In this document: one piece after another, positions 48,154 to 57,003 of the stretch
How the letters are laid out: every line of letters starts with the position of its first letter
How positions within the stretch are numbered: position 1 is the stretch's first letter
The notes under the pieces: generated by a model
Told to the model about the DNA's origin: nothing
What the model saw: only the letters and a program-made list of their open reading frames with translations
Databases searched by the model: none
Source of the DNA: Evansella sp041820985
GTDB taxonomy: Bacteria; Bacillota; Bacilli; Bacillales; Salisediminibacteriaceae
Length of the DNA stretch: 64,000 nucleotides
Reading direction: 5' to 3'
Assembly (NCBI RefSeq): GCF_041820985.1
Contig: NZ_JBGUAU010000025.1
Coordinates: 12,775 to 76,774 of the forward strand
Program-made: the position numbers and the translations under genes

Positions 48154-50727
48154 GTGACGACATTTATGTCAGAAAAAACGATCAACATAGAGGAACTTAA
48201 TCAAGATATTAAGCAGTTTCCTCAAGTGTTTCCAGTTACTCCAGATATGAAAATAAAGCAGAGTGGAGTATCGCGGTTGGTCATGTTAGACCGCTATACA
48301 TTTAAAGACACAGAGAAAAAAACATTAAAAGCAGGAGATTTTGTAGTATTGACTGTGAAGGCAGATCCAAAATTTCCAGCTCGAGGGTTCGGTTTTATCG
48401 TTGATATAAACTGGAAAGAGAACCGAGCAAACATTGCAGTTGACAATGAATTTATTGGTGTATTGGATGATCCTGAGGAAAAGAAAACTGGAATTGTAAA
48501 CCGTTCTCTTGATACCATTGACAAGCCTCTAGAGATATACTATGAACAGATAGCAAAGAGAAATGCTCGTGGATTGTCTGAGGTAGAAGTAGATCCTGTA
48601 AGACGCCAAGAATCTTTTGAGAAATTTTACCATGAACTTGTAAATATGAACTTCGTGCCAGCAGGACGAGTTCTGTACGGAGCGGGAGCAGAGACGGATG
48701 TGACTTATTTTAACTGCTACGTTATGCCGTTTGTTGCGGATTCTCGTGAAGGAATATCCGACCACCGTAAACAAGTGATGGAGATCATGAGTCGTGGTGG
48801 AGGAGTTGGAACAAATGGTTCCACATTACGTCCTCGTAACACTCTTGCTCGTGGAGTAAATGGAAAATCATCTGGTTCTGTATCATGGTTAGACGATATT
48901 GCCAAGCTAACGCATCTGGTGGAACAAGGTGGATCAAGACGTGGCGCACAAATGATAATGTTGGCAGATTGGCATCCTGACATTTTAGAATTTATTATCT
49001 CTAAGATGCAAAACCCTAGAATTTTACGATACTTACTAGAAAATACACAAGATGATAATATAAAACGTCTTATTAAGGAAAAGTTACATTTTACACCACT
49101 TTCAGAATTAGACGAAGCAATGTACCAAAGCATCATGAATTACAAACATATTCCTGGTACAGGAGGATTCGATCCAAAAGTAATTCGAGAAGCCGAAGAT
49201 AAGCTTCGGATTGGTGGTAATTATACCGTAAACAATTCTGAATTCTTAACAGGTGCAAATATTTCTGTTTGTATTACGAAAGAATTTATGGAAGCAGTAG
49301 AGAAAGATGCGGACTATGATCTTAGATTCCCAGATGTAGAAAATTACAATGAGGAAGAGATGAAAGCATATAATCGTGAGTGGCACAATTACGGAGACGT
49401 TCGAGAATGGGAAAAACTAGGATTTGGTGTTCGAACATACCGTAGGATTAAAGCGAAAGAGCTATGGAACTTAATTAACATTTGTGCAACCTACTCTGCT
49501 GAACCAGGTATTTTCTTTATCGACAATGCCAACGAAATGACAAATGCAAAAGCATATGGCCAGCAAGTAGTAGCAACGAATCCGTGTGGAGAACAGCCTC
49601 TTGCACCTTATTCTGTATGTAATTTAGCAGCTGTTAACTTAGCAGAAATGGCTGATAAAGAAAATAAAACAATTGATTATGAAAAACTAAAACAGACGGT
49701 AGCAACGGGTGTTCGTATGCAAGATAACGTTATTGATGCGACACCGTATTTTCTAGAAGATAATACGAAGCAAGCGCAAGGAGAACGCCGTGTTGGTTTA
49801 GGGGTAATGGGTCTACATGACCTATTAATCTATACAGAGACTGTGTATGGTTCTGAGGAAGGTAATGAGCTTGTTGATAAAATATTTGAAACGATTGCTA
49901 CATCAGCTTATCGTACAAGTATTGAGCTTGCGAAAGAAAAGGGAAGCTTTCCATTCTTAATTGGTGCAAACGATCAAGAAACACAGCACCTTCGAATGAA
50001 ATATATTAATACTGGTTTTATGAAAAAAATGCCTGAAGATATCCGACAAGGTATATTAAAATATGGGATAAGAAACTCTCATTTACTAACTGTTGCCCCA
50101 ACAGGAAGTACTGGAACAATGGTTGGAGTTTCCACTGGCTTAGAACCGTATTTTTCCTTTTCGTATTTCCGAAGTGGTCGCTTAGGAAAGTTTATCGAAG
50201 TGAAAGCAGAAATCTTACAGCAATATTTAGAGAAGCATCCTGAAACTGACCCAAATAACTTGCCAAGTTGGTTTGTATCAAGTATGGAGTTGTCTCCTGA
50301 GGCTCATGCAGATGTACAATGTGTTATTCAGCGTTGGGTAGATAGTTCATTAAGTAAAACGGTAAATGCTCCACGTGGGTACACTGTAGAGCAGGTGAAA
50401 AAGGTTTACGAGCGTCTCTATAAAGGTGGAGCAAAAGGCGGAACTGTCTATGTAGATGGAAGTCGTGATTCTCAAGTTCTTACATTGAAGGCAGAAGAGA
50501 ATGATATGTATGCAGTTGAACTCGCTGGAGATCCTATCGAAGACGATAAAAATAAGAAAAAACAAGTTGTGTTAGTCGACACAATTGCAGATTTACGAAG
50601 TACTTCTGTAACTTATGGAAGTGAAGTAGGAGATACGTGTCCTGTTTGTCGAAAAGGTACAGTAGAAGATATTGGTGGATGTAATACTTGTACAAATTGT
50701 AGTGCACAATTAAAATGTGGGCTATAA
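48154..50727 (+). CDS. nrdJ: Class II (adenosylcobalamin-dependent) ribonucleotide reductase
   Basis: The enzyme reduces ribonucleotides to deoxyribonucleotides without oxygen-dependent radicals, using coenzyme B12. The 857-residue protein has GGGVGTNGSTLRPRNT, the active-site NPCGEQPLAPYSVCNLA, VAPTGSTGTM and a cysteine-rich tail (CPVCRKG..CNTCTNC). The last two motifs and the absence of an NrdB-like partner indicate class II. Start GTG at 48154 after AAAGGGAG; ATG at 48166 is possible. It interrupts the usual yqhL-lipM-mntR order and is a lineage-specific insertion. Confidence 0.93.
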   Translation: MTTFMSEKTINIEELNQDIKQFPQVFPVTPDMKIKQSGVSRLVMLDRYTFKDTEKKTLKAGDFVVLTVKADPKFPARGFGFIVDINWKENRANIAVDNEFIGVLDDPEEKKTGIVNRSLDTIDKPLEIYYEQIAKRNARGLSEVEVDPVRRQESFEKFYHELVNMNFVPAGRVLYGAGAETDVTYFNCYVMPFVADSREGISDHRKQVMEIMSRGGGVGTNGSTLRPRNTLARGVNGKSSGSVSWLDDIAKLTHLVEQGGSRRGAQMIMLADWHPDILEFIISKMQNPRILRYLLENTQDDNIKRLIKEKLHFTPLSELDEAMYQSIMNYKHIPGTGGFDPKVIREAEDKLRIGGNYTVNNSEFLTGANISVCITKEFMEAVEKDADYDLRFPDVENYNEEEMKAYNREWHNYGDVREWEKLGFGVRTYRRIKAKELWNLINICATYSAEPGIFFIDNANEMTNAKAYGQQVVATNPCGEQPLAPYSVCNLAAVNLAEMADKENKTIDYEKLKQTVATGVRMQDNVIDATPYFLEDNTKQAQGERRVGLGVMGLHDLLIYTETVYGSEEGNELVDKIFETIATSAYRTSIELAKEKGSFPFLIGANDQETQHLRMKYINTGFMKKMPEDIRQGILKYGIRNSHLLTVAPTGSTGTMVGVSTGLEPYFSFSYFRSGRLGKFIEVKAEILQQYLEKHPETDPNNLPSWFVSSMELSPEAHADVQCVIQRWVDSSLSKTVNAPRGYTVEQVKKVYERLYKGGAKGGTVYVDGSRDSQVLTLKAEENDMYAVELAGDPIEDDKNKKKQVVLVDTIADLRSTSVTYGSEVGDTCPVCRKGTVEDIGGCNTCTNCSAQLKCGL

Positions 50728-50741
50728 TAGAAATAGTAATG

Positions 50742-50776
50742 AGAGGATAACCTTATAATGGGAATCCTCTTTTTTA
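50742..50776 (+). terminator. Terminator of nrdJ
   Basis: AGAGGAT pairs with ATCCTCT and is followed by six Ts. Confidence 0.8.
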
Positions 50777-50983
50777 TTGCTGATTGTAGTAGTAAAGTGT
50801 AGTGTCTACATAGTGATAATATGACTTGTTTTAAAAATGTAAATAAACTTACTACTTAGCAAAAGCCCACTTTTCTAGTACGTGCAGTTGTTTTATAGTA
50901 TAATTTTACATAATAGAAGAACATAACAAGGAAGATTACATAAAATATTAATAATGGTCTCAAGTCTGTTTGGAGGGAAACAT

Positions 50984-51418
50984 ATGCCAACACCGAGTAT
51001 GGAAGATTACATTGAACGAATATATTTACTGATCGAAGATAAAGGATATGCCAGAGTTTCTGATATAGCAGAGGCATTAGAGGTGCATCCATCCTCGGTA
51101 ACAAAAATGGTTCAAAAGTTGGATAAAAGTGAATACCTAGTTTATGAAAAATACAGAGGTCTAATCCTAACCCCAAAAGGGAAAAAAATCGGGAAACGGC
51201 TAGTATACCGTCATGACCTCTTAGAGGAATTTATGAAAATCATCGGCGTAAATACCGACAATATCTATGCAGATGTAGAAGGAATTGAGCATCACATAAG
51301 TTGGGATGCTATCGATCGTATTGGAGATTTAGTACAGTATTTTGAAGAAAACCCAGAGCGAGTAGAAGATCTTAGAGATGTACAAAAGAAAAACGATGAA
51401 ATGGGAGAACAATCTTAA
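50984..51418 (+). CDS. mntR: Manganese-responsive regulator MntR
   Basis: MntR is a DtxR-family repressor of manganese uptake. The 144-residue protein has an N-terminal winged helix (VSDIAEALEVHPSSVTKMVQ) and dimerisation domain. All six Mn ligands known from B. subtilis are at identical positions: Asp8, Glu11, His77, Glu99, Glu102, His103. The ATG at 50984 follows TTTGGAGGG. It ends at its own terminator. Confidence 0.97.
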   Translation: MPTPSMEDYIERIYLLIEDKGYARVSDIAEALEVHPSSVTKMVQKLDKSEYLVYEKYRGLILTPKGKKIGKRLVYRHDLLEEFMKIIGVNTDNIYADVEGIEHHISWDAIDRIGDLVQYFEENPERVEDLRDVQKKNDEMGEQS

Positions 51419-51444
51419 CTATTCATAGTGAGATTGTTTTTTTT
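51409..51444 (+). terminator. Terminator of mntR
   Basis: AACAATCT..ACTAT pairs with ATAGT..AGATTGTT and is followed by eight Ts; it overlaps the stop codon. Confidence 0.8.
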
Positions 51445-51449
51445 GAAAG

Positions 51450-51597
51450 ATAAGTATAACATTTTTGGACTTAGAAAGTTGTCTAGCTCCAGGCGCCATG
51501 AACTCGTGTCAAATAACCTGACCGATTAAAAGTAAAAAGCACTTTTATCGGTCAGAACATTTGCTTTTCGCCGATAGGCGGGCGCCTTGCGCTTTTC
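51450..51597 (+). repeat. Structured 150 bp repeat, copy 2
   Basis: Same layout as copy 1 but diverged. The inner stem is CTGACCGATTAAAAGT / ACTTTTATCGGTCAG, fully paired. Compared with copies 1 and 3 it changes both sides of a pair (G-C to A-T) and shortens both arms by one base. The GGACC/GGTCC pair of the other copies is missing and CGCCGATAGGCG forms its own small hairpin. Confidence 0.8.
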
Positions 51598-51605
51598 TTA
51601 AAAGG

Positions 51606-51760
51606 TAAGAAAGTATATAATTTTTGAACTTAGAAAGGTGTCTAGCTCCAGGCGCCAGGACCTCGTGTCAAATAACCTGGCCGATTAAAAAGTAAAAAGC
51701 ACTTTTTATCGTCCAGAACATTTGCATTTCGGTCCTGAGAGGGCGCCTTGCGCTTTTCTT
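51606..51760 (+). repeat. Structured 150 bp repeat, copy 3
   Basis: It is nearly identical to copy 1 from GTCTAGCTCCAGGCGCC to TTGCGCTTTT although 35 kb away. It lies in tandem with the more diverged copy 2, with nine bases between them. Paired ends and a T-run close it. Confidence 0.8.
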
Positions 51761-51784
51761 ATCCTACATTTACTACCTAGTCCA

Positions 51785-51868
51785 GATAATGCAGTAGTGA
51801 ATAGAACACAATCCAACAAAGTTAGTCATACTACATAAGTTTGACTACCATGAACCCACGTATTTTCA
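51785..51868 (+). repeat. TGAAAATACG-ended repeat, right-hand fragment (copy E)
   Basis: It contains GTAGTGAATAGAACACAATC, CAACAAAGTTAGTCATACTA and the right end ACGTATTTTCA. The left half is missing. Together with the two structured repeats it fills 51450-51868, leaving a short leader before yqhO. Confidence 0.65.
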
Positions 51869-51966
51869 GGGGTGTCATTACAGAATCTTGTGTTTTAATT
51901 CGAGCTGTTAGGTTCTTGGCATTTTTTTCTTCCTTTCCTACTACACTTATATAGGAGGGAATTAAA

Positions 51967-52863
51967 ATGTTGAAGGTAGATGGCGTTTTTGCAGGTGGTG
52001 GAATAAAAGCATTCTCTTTTGTTGGTGCACTGAGAATCATGGAACGAGAAAATATGTCTTTTGAACGCTTAGCAGGAACAAGTGCTGGCTCTATTATTGC
52101 TGCATTTATTACTGCTGGGTTTAATAGTGAAGAGATTGAGAAGCTATTTGAAGAATTTGATGTATCTTCTTTGCTTGATTCCTCAAATGAAAATTTTTTC
52201 TTTCGATTCTATCGATGGATTCGTTTGTATCGAAAAATGGGAATATACGAAGGAGAAATTTTAGAACAATGGTTAGAAGAAATACTGAAACAAAAGGGGG
52301 TTTCCACGTTTGCAGACATTTTACCAGGATCTTTAAAAATGGTTGCATCTGATTTAACTAATGGCCAGATTCTGATTCTCCCAGATGATTTACCTAAATA
52401 CGGGTTAAATCCTAATACTTTTTCTATTGCACGAGCAATTCGAATGAGTAGCAGCTTGCCGTTCTTCTTTGAACCGGTAAAGCTAACGAACAAAAACACT
52501 GGGAGAGAATCATTAATTGTTGATGGAGGTGTATTAAGTAACTTTCCCATTTGGCTATTTACAGATAAAGATATGACAAAAATCAAGCGACCCGTATTAG
52601 GGTTCCGATTGTCTCCCTCTAGGGATACAATAGAACCGAAGGAAGTAACCAATGCCTTTGCGATGTTACATTCAATGATTGACACAATGAGAACAGCACA
52701 CGACCAACGTTACATTTCGAAATCCCATTCTAAAAACATTATTTTTATTCCAGCACAACACATTTCAACTACCCAATTTTCCATAAAGGGAGATCAAAAA
52801 TTAGAATTAATTAAATTAGGGGAAGAAAGCACAGCAAATTTTTTGAAAAAATGGTCCTATTAG
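51967..52863 (+). CDS. yqhO: Patatin-like phospholipase family protein
   Basis: The 298-residue protein has the oxyanion-hole motif GGGIKAFSFVGAL, the nucleophile elbow GTSAGS and the catalytic DGG (IVDGGVLSNFP). It should be a cytoplasmic serine acyl hydrolase; substrate unknown. ATAGGAGGG precedes the ATG. It follows mntR as in B. subtilis. Confidence 0.93.
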   Translation: MLKVDGVFAGGGIKAFSFVGALRIMERENMSFERLAGTSAGSIIAAFITAGFNSEEIEKLFEEFDVSSLLDSSNENFFFRFYRWIRLYRKMGIYEGEILEQWLEEILKQKGVSTFADILPGSLKMVASDLTNGQILILPDDLPKYGLNPNTFSIARAIRMSSSLPFFFEPVKLTNKNTGRESLIVDGGVLSNFPIWLFTDKDMTKIKRPVLGFRLSPSRDTIEPKEVTNAFAMLHSMIDTMRTAHDQRYISKSHSKNIIFIPAQHISTTQFSIKGDQKLELIKLGEESTANFLKKWSY

Positions 52864-52878
52864 TGAATAATATTAACT

Positions 52879-53670
52879 TTATAATAATTTACTGCGCTCT
52901 TGTTTACGAAAAATTCTAAAAGATACTAACAAAAAGGGTACTACAAAAGTAATCCATAGACCAAGAATAATTCCAATTGAAATCTTCGTAAAAGGGATCC
53001 ATGCACCAATAAAATACTCTGTTCCATAGAATAGAACAACACCACCTGCTGCTATAGTATATGAAACCATTTTATTAAATGTCGTATTCCTCTCGTCCAT
53101 CCTTACTTTTATTACTTCTAAAATAGCTCCCAATCCTGTGCCGAGTAAGATTCCTGGATATAAAAGCAACTGTTCATTAGGGAAAATGATGGCTGCAAGA
53201 AATATGGGGAGTAATATAGCTGATATTATCAAGTAAGGCTCAGGCATTCCGCCAATCCAATCCAAAGTTCGATAAAAAGTGTAGATAATAAAACCACCAA
53301 TTAGTATCCCTCCTACGATAGAGAGAATGTGGGTACTAGAATAGGAGAGGAGGTACAAACAAAAAATAACTGGAGGTAAAAAGCACATCATTAGTTGAAA
53401 TCTCGTTCGTGCTAATGGTATGAAAAAGGAAAAAACCGTAACGACCAACTGAACATTTGGATGTGTAATTGGAACTAACTTGTCATTCGTATAAATAAAC
53501 GGAAAATATAAGGTAATAATATAAGCTATACTTAAAGAAAATAAAGATAAATAGAAAACTTGAAGACCAGTCTGTCTATGCCTTGTCGAATAAATACCTC
53601 CTACAAGTAAAAGGAGCGCAAAAACAAGTAATTCCGATGGAATGTATAGTATCTGATCTAAAACGTTCAC
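52879..53670 (-). CDS. Hypothetical multi-pass membrane protein
   Basis: The 263-residue protein has about eight hydrophobic helices joined by short loops, with a glycine-rich segment LLYPGILLGTGLGAILEVIK near residue 175 that resembles membrane PAP2-associated proteins, though no phosphatase motif is present. GGGGTGGTGA precedes the GTG at 53670. No family can be named. It is convergent with yqhO. Confidence 0.65.
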   Translation of the reverse strand: MNVLDQILYIPSELLVFALLLLVGGIYSTRHRQTGLQVFYLSLFSLSIAYIITLYFPFIYTNDKLVPITHPNVQLVVTVFSFFIPLARTRFQLMMCFLPPVIFCLYLLSYSSTHILSIVGGILIGGFIIYTFYRTLDWIGGMPEPYLIISAILLPIFLAAIIFPNEQLLLYPGILLGTGLGAILEVIKVRMDERNTTFNKMVSYTIAAGGVVLFYGTEYFIGAWIPFTKISIGIILGLWITFVVPFLLVSFRIFRKQERSKLL

Positions 53671-53747
53671 AATTATCACCACCCCTTATAAAAATAGTTT
53701 CTGTTAAAGGTTGTTGATGATTCTTAGTATAGGAGTTTTGGTTTTCT

Positions 53748-53830
53748 GGGTCGCTACCTCCCAGTAGGGTCTTTCAGTGTGCTTTTCCCATAGGAGGCTC
53801 GCACGTTACATAAAAATCAACATTGTACAG
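53748..53830 (-). repeat. Partial inverted copy of the 132 bp TIR repeat
   Basis: Read on the minus strand it begins ACAATGTTGATTTTTATG and continues with GTGCGAGCCTCCTATGGGAAAAG and GGGAGGTAGCGACC, the order found at 4620-4690. The second half is missing. Confidence 0.6.
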
Positions 53831-53857
53831 TAATAGGCATTGTCCTATAACATAGCA

Positions 53858-53899
53858 AAAAAATAAAAGAACCAAGCATTTAAAATAAAGCTCGGTTCT
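53858..53899 (-). terminator. Terminator of the SA1362-like gene
   Basis: On the minus strand AGAACCGAGC pairs with GCTTGGTTCT, then TTTATTTTTT; it overlaps the stop codon. Confidence 0.75.
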
Positions 53900-54266
53900 T
53901 CTTTTTGTTTTTCTTTCCTTCAATGACCGTAAGCTTTACATTTGATTGTCGCTTTATAAGTGGTCTTGAGATAGCTTTTTTCTTTTCTTTTTTCTTATGG
54001 AATTGTACAGGACGATTACTTGTTTTCATTGCGTTGGTAGAATTCGATTGTGCTCGAACTTGCTGTTGAACAAAAGGACCACGACTACGCATAAGTCTCG
54101 GTAATATGAATCTTCTCATTACAAAGATAAGAACTGCAACAATCCCTATTGTAACTAAAATTTGTGTGAAAAAGGCACCTGGTGATCTTATTAATTCGTA
54201 CCCTATCCCTAGAATAGCTAAACCAATAATTGTTAATACGAGGGGGTGGAATGAATGTCTAAGCAT
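53880..54266 (-). CDS. yqhP: SA1362-family small membrane protein
   Basis: The 128-residue protein has two transmembrane helices (about 9-24 and 33-52) and a long, very basic tail (HKKKEKKKAISRPLIKRQS; EGKKNKKKNRALF). This matches SA1362-family proteins, found between yqhO and yqhQ in Bacillus. AGGAGGTG precedes the ATG at 54266. Function unknown; the tail probably contacts membrane or RNA on the cytoplasmic side. Confidence 0.7.
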   Translation of the reverse strand: MLRHSFHPLVLTIIGLAILGIGYELIRSPGAFFTQILVTIGIVAVLIFVMRRFILPRLMRSRGPFVQQQVRAQSNSTNAMKTSNRPVQFHKKKEKKKAISRPLIKRQSNVKLTVIEGKKNKKKNRALF

Positions 54267-54677
54267 TGCGGACACCTCCTAATCATGGATTTTTTTATAA
54301 AAACAATATCATTAACATTTTTTCACGAATACATTAAATCTAGTTAAATAATATATGCTAAACAATGAGAAGTTGATCCTTCATGCAGTGGAAAAGGGTA
54401 ACTTACCTTGCGGGTTCTTAAACTTATTTTCTATACTAATTGTATTCTAATTATTAATAATCATTAATAATTTCGTATATTATTTTTCCTATTTATTGTA
54501 TTCTACATAAATTTCTCTATTCCCTCTAAAAAATCAATTATTGTTTTTATTTCTTAACATTAATATTCCCGATATTTGGTAGATCTACACATACTGTTTT
54601 TATATTATTTTTCTACCTTCATAATTACGAGAATCAGACTATTATGTAATACCAACATTGTTGATGTATATACCAGT

Positions 54678-54800
54678 TCCCTCAGTCCACTCCTTTTCTG
54701 CGGGAACTGGCAAGCCTCGGCAAGGGTTTTTTCCTAAGAGCGACCCATGTCCTGTGGATACGGCCTCCTGTCATCATCTTTGTTCTTCCTGCCCCTGTAG
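54678..54800 (-). repeat. Decayed inverted repeat fragment in the yqhP-yqhR gap
   Basis: On the minus strand GAGGCTTGCCAGTTCCCGCAG and AAAGGAGTGGACTGAGG match the middle of the TGAAAATACG-ended repeats. The ends are lost. The rest of 54267-54883 is AT-rich and without a gene; yqhQ, expected here, is absent. Confidence 0.5.
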
Positions 54801-54883
54801 ACAGCCAAAATTATATTAATTATTTTCTTTTTTTTCATTATAGGATAGGTAAATATGGATATACTACCCTTTGAGGTGATAAT

Positions 54884-55384
54884 GTGGGTGAAATAAAAGA
54901 ACAAGATCAAACAGAAGAAGCTCTGTCGTTTAATGGATCAATTGCATTAATCGGACTTTTTGGTGGTTTATTTTGGAGTTTGATAGGATACATAGCCTTC
55001 TATTTAAATTTTGCACGAGTGGGACCGGCATTAGCCTTAATGCCATGGGCTCTTGGTGATTGGAAAAACGGTTGGCTAGGTCAACTCATTGGAATTGTAT
55101 TTATTGGTCTCGTTTCTATCGCGGTTGCCTTTTTATACCGATTGCTTTTTGCAAAGATAAATAAACCTTGGCCAGGGCTTTTATATGGGTTAATACTATG
55201 GTTCATTATCTTCTGGCTATTTAATCCAATGTTCCCAGGACTAAAACCTTTAACTCAATTAGATTTAAACACTATTATAACTACACTCTGTTTGTATATT
55301 GTCTATGGATTATTTATCGGATATTCTATATCCTACGAGTATCATGAGCGTACATCTCATGAGAGTGAAGCTATTCAAAGCTAA
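54884..55384 (+). CDS. yqhR: YqhR-family membrane protein
   Basis: The 166-residue protein has about four helices with GLFGGLFWSLIGYIAFYLNF, FARVGPALALMPWALGDWKN and WLFNPMFPGL, matching YqhR. It starts at GTG after GAGGTG. Conserved before aroQ in Bacillus; function unknown. A terminator follows. Confidence 0.85.
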   Translation: MGEIKEQDQTEEALSFNGSIALIGLFGGLFWSLIGYIAFYLNFARVGPALALMPWALGDWKNGWLGQLIGIVFIGLVSIAVAFLYRLLFAKINKPWPGLLYGLILWFIIFWLFNPMFPGLKPLTQLDLNTIITTLCLYIVYGLFIGYSISYEYHERTSHESEAIQS

Positions 55385-55395
55385 AGTCGTGTGTT

Positions 55396-55427
55396 AGAAT
55401 GTTCTTTGGAACATTCTCTTTTTTTTA
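55396..55427 (+). terminator. Terminator of yqhR
   Basis: AGAATGTTC pairs with GAACATTCT and is followed by Ts. Confidence 0.8.
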
Positions 55428-55484
55428 CTCAGTTATGACATAAAAATTCAGTAACACTTTTTCACGAAGGAGGTAGATACTCCA

Positions 55485-55940
55485 ATGGATCTTCTTATCT
55501 TAAATGGACCTAATTTAAATCGGTTAGGAAAACGTGAACCTTCCGTATATGGAAATGATTCATTAAAGGATCTTGAAGCCTTATTAACTCAATATGGGGA
55601 ATCTAAAAATGTAAATCTTACAATGAGGCAGTCAAATTGGGAGGGCCAACTGATTGATTGGATACATGAGGCAGAGGATGCTTTCGACGGAATTGTAATT
55701 AATCCTGGTGCGTTTACTCATTATAGTATTGCATTACGAGATGCAGTAGCTAGTATCTCCGTTCCAGTAATTGAAGTACACATTTCTAACGTACATGCCC
55801 GGGAGGATTTTCGAAAAGAATCTGTTATAGCACCTAATTGTGTAGGGCAAATTAGTGGATTCGGTTTTGATAGCTATATTATGGGTATAGATTTCTTTGT
55901 TAGGAGGAGAAATGAAGATGAATCGACTAGAGAAACTTAG
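55485..55940 (+). CDS. aroQ: 3-dehydroquinate dehydratase, type II
   Basis: The enzyme dehydrates 3-dehydroquinate in the shikimate pathway. The 151-residue protein has LILNGPNLNRLGKREPSVYG with the catalytic Tyr/Arg loop, NPGAFTHYSIALRDA and VIEVHISNVHAREDFR. AAGGAGGTAG precedes the ATG. Its end overlaps the papA start by about 25 bases, so the two are coupled. It supplies the same pathway as the aroK gene at 38 kb. Confidence 0.96.
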   Translation: MDLLILNGPNLNRLGKREPSVYGNDSLKDLEALLTQYGESKNVNLTMRQSNWEGQLIDWIHEAEDAFDGIVINPGAFTHYSIALRDAVASISVPVIEVHISNVHAREDFRKESVIAPNCVGQISGFGFDSYIMGIDFFVRRRNEDESTRET

Positions 55941-56985
55941 AGAAGATTTACAGGAACATCATGTAGACGGTATGTTAATAACAAGTAATTATAATCGTCG
56001 GTATATGACAGGTTTCACTGGTACAGCAGGAGTTGCGCTAGTATCAGAAAAAGGTGCAAAATTTATAACAGACTTTCGTTATGTTGAGCAAGCTCAGGAA
56101 CAGGCTTTAGGATTCGAAATTATTCAGCACACAGGCCCAATTCATGAGGAAATTGCAAAACAAGTAAATATTCTTGGGATTCAACAATTAGGCTTCGAAA
56201 AGGATTATGTTACTTACGGAACGTTTGATACATACAACCAATCGATTGATGCGACACTAGTACCAGTAAGTGGATTAATGGAAAAGATGCGATTACTGAA
56301 AGATTCTGATGAACTATCCATCATAAAAGAAGCTGTCCAAATAGCGGATTCGGCGTTTACACATATTCTCGATTATATACGACCTGGAGTACGTGAAATT
56401 GATGTATCTAATGAATTAGAGTTTTTTATGAGAAAACAAGGTGCTGTTTCCTCTTCATTTGATATTATTGTAGCTTCAGGTTATCGCTCTGCATTACCTC
56501 ATGGCGTAGCGAGCGATAAGGTGATTGAAAAAGGGGAACTCGTAACTTTAGATTTTGGAGCATATTATAAAGGTTACTGCTCAGATATTACAAGAACAGT
56601 AGCTGTTGGACAACCTAGTGAAGAATTAATAAAAATTTATAATACGGTTTTAGAAGCACAATTAAAAGGTGTTCAAGGGATAAAACCTGGTATTACTGGA
56701 AAAGAAGCTGATGCACTAACAAGAGATCATATCTCAGAAAAGGGATATGGAGAGTATTTCGGTCACTCTACTGGTCATGGTATGGGGCTCGAAGTCCACG
56801 AAGGACCAGGATTGTCATTTAAGTCCGATACGATCTTAGAACCGGGCATGGTCGTGACAGTGGAGCCAGGAATATATATTGCTGGTGTAGGTGGTACACG
56901 TATTGAAGATGATATCGTAATCACGGAAAATGGAAATGAAATCTTATCTTCTTCTACAAAAGAATTAATAATACTTGGCGAATAG
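55912..56985 (+). CDS. papA: Xaa-Pro aminopeptidase (M24 family)
   Basis: The 357-residue protein has a creatinase-like N-domain (about 1-125) and a pita-bread M24 domain. Its metal ligands are visible: Asp in TLDFGAYY, Asp in CSDITRT, His in GHSTGHGMGLEVHE, Glu in VTVEPGIY and Glu in RIEDDIV. It frees N-terminal residues ahead of proline. TTAGGAGGAG precedes two ATGs (55912, 55918); either fits. In operon with aroQ and efp. Confidence 0.93.
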   Translation: MKMNRLEKLREDLQEHHVDGMLITSNYNRRYMTGFTGTAGVALVSEKGAKFITDFRYVEQAQEQALGFEIIQHTGPIHEEIAKQVNILGIQQLGFEKDYVTYGTFDTYNQSIDATLVPVSGLMEKMRLLKDSDELSIIKEAVQIADSAFTHILDYIRPGVREIDVSNELEFFMRKQGAVSSSFDIIVASGYRSALPHGVASDKVIEKGELVTLDFGAYYKGYCSDITRTVAVGQPSEELIKIYNTVLEAQLKGVQGIKPGITGKEADALTRDHISEKGYGEYFGHSTGHGMGLEVHEGPGLSFKSDTILEPGMVVTVEPGIYIAGVGGTRIEDDIVITENGNEILSSSTKELIILGE

Positions 56986-57003
56986 AATATTAGGAGGCAT
57001 ACA

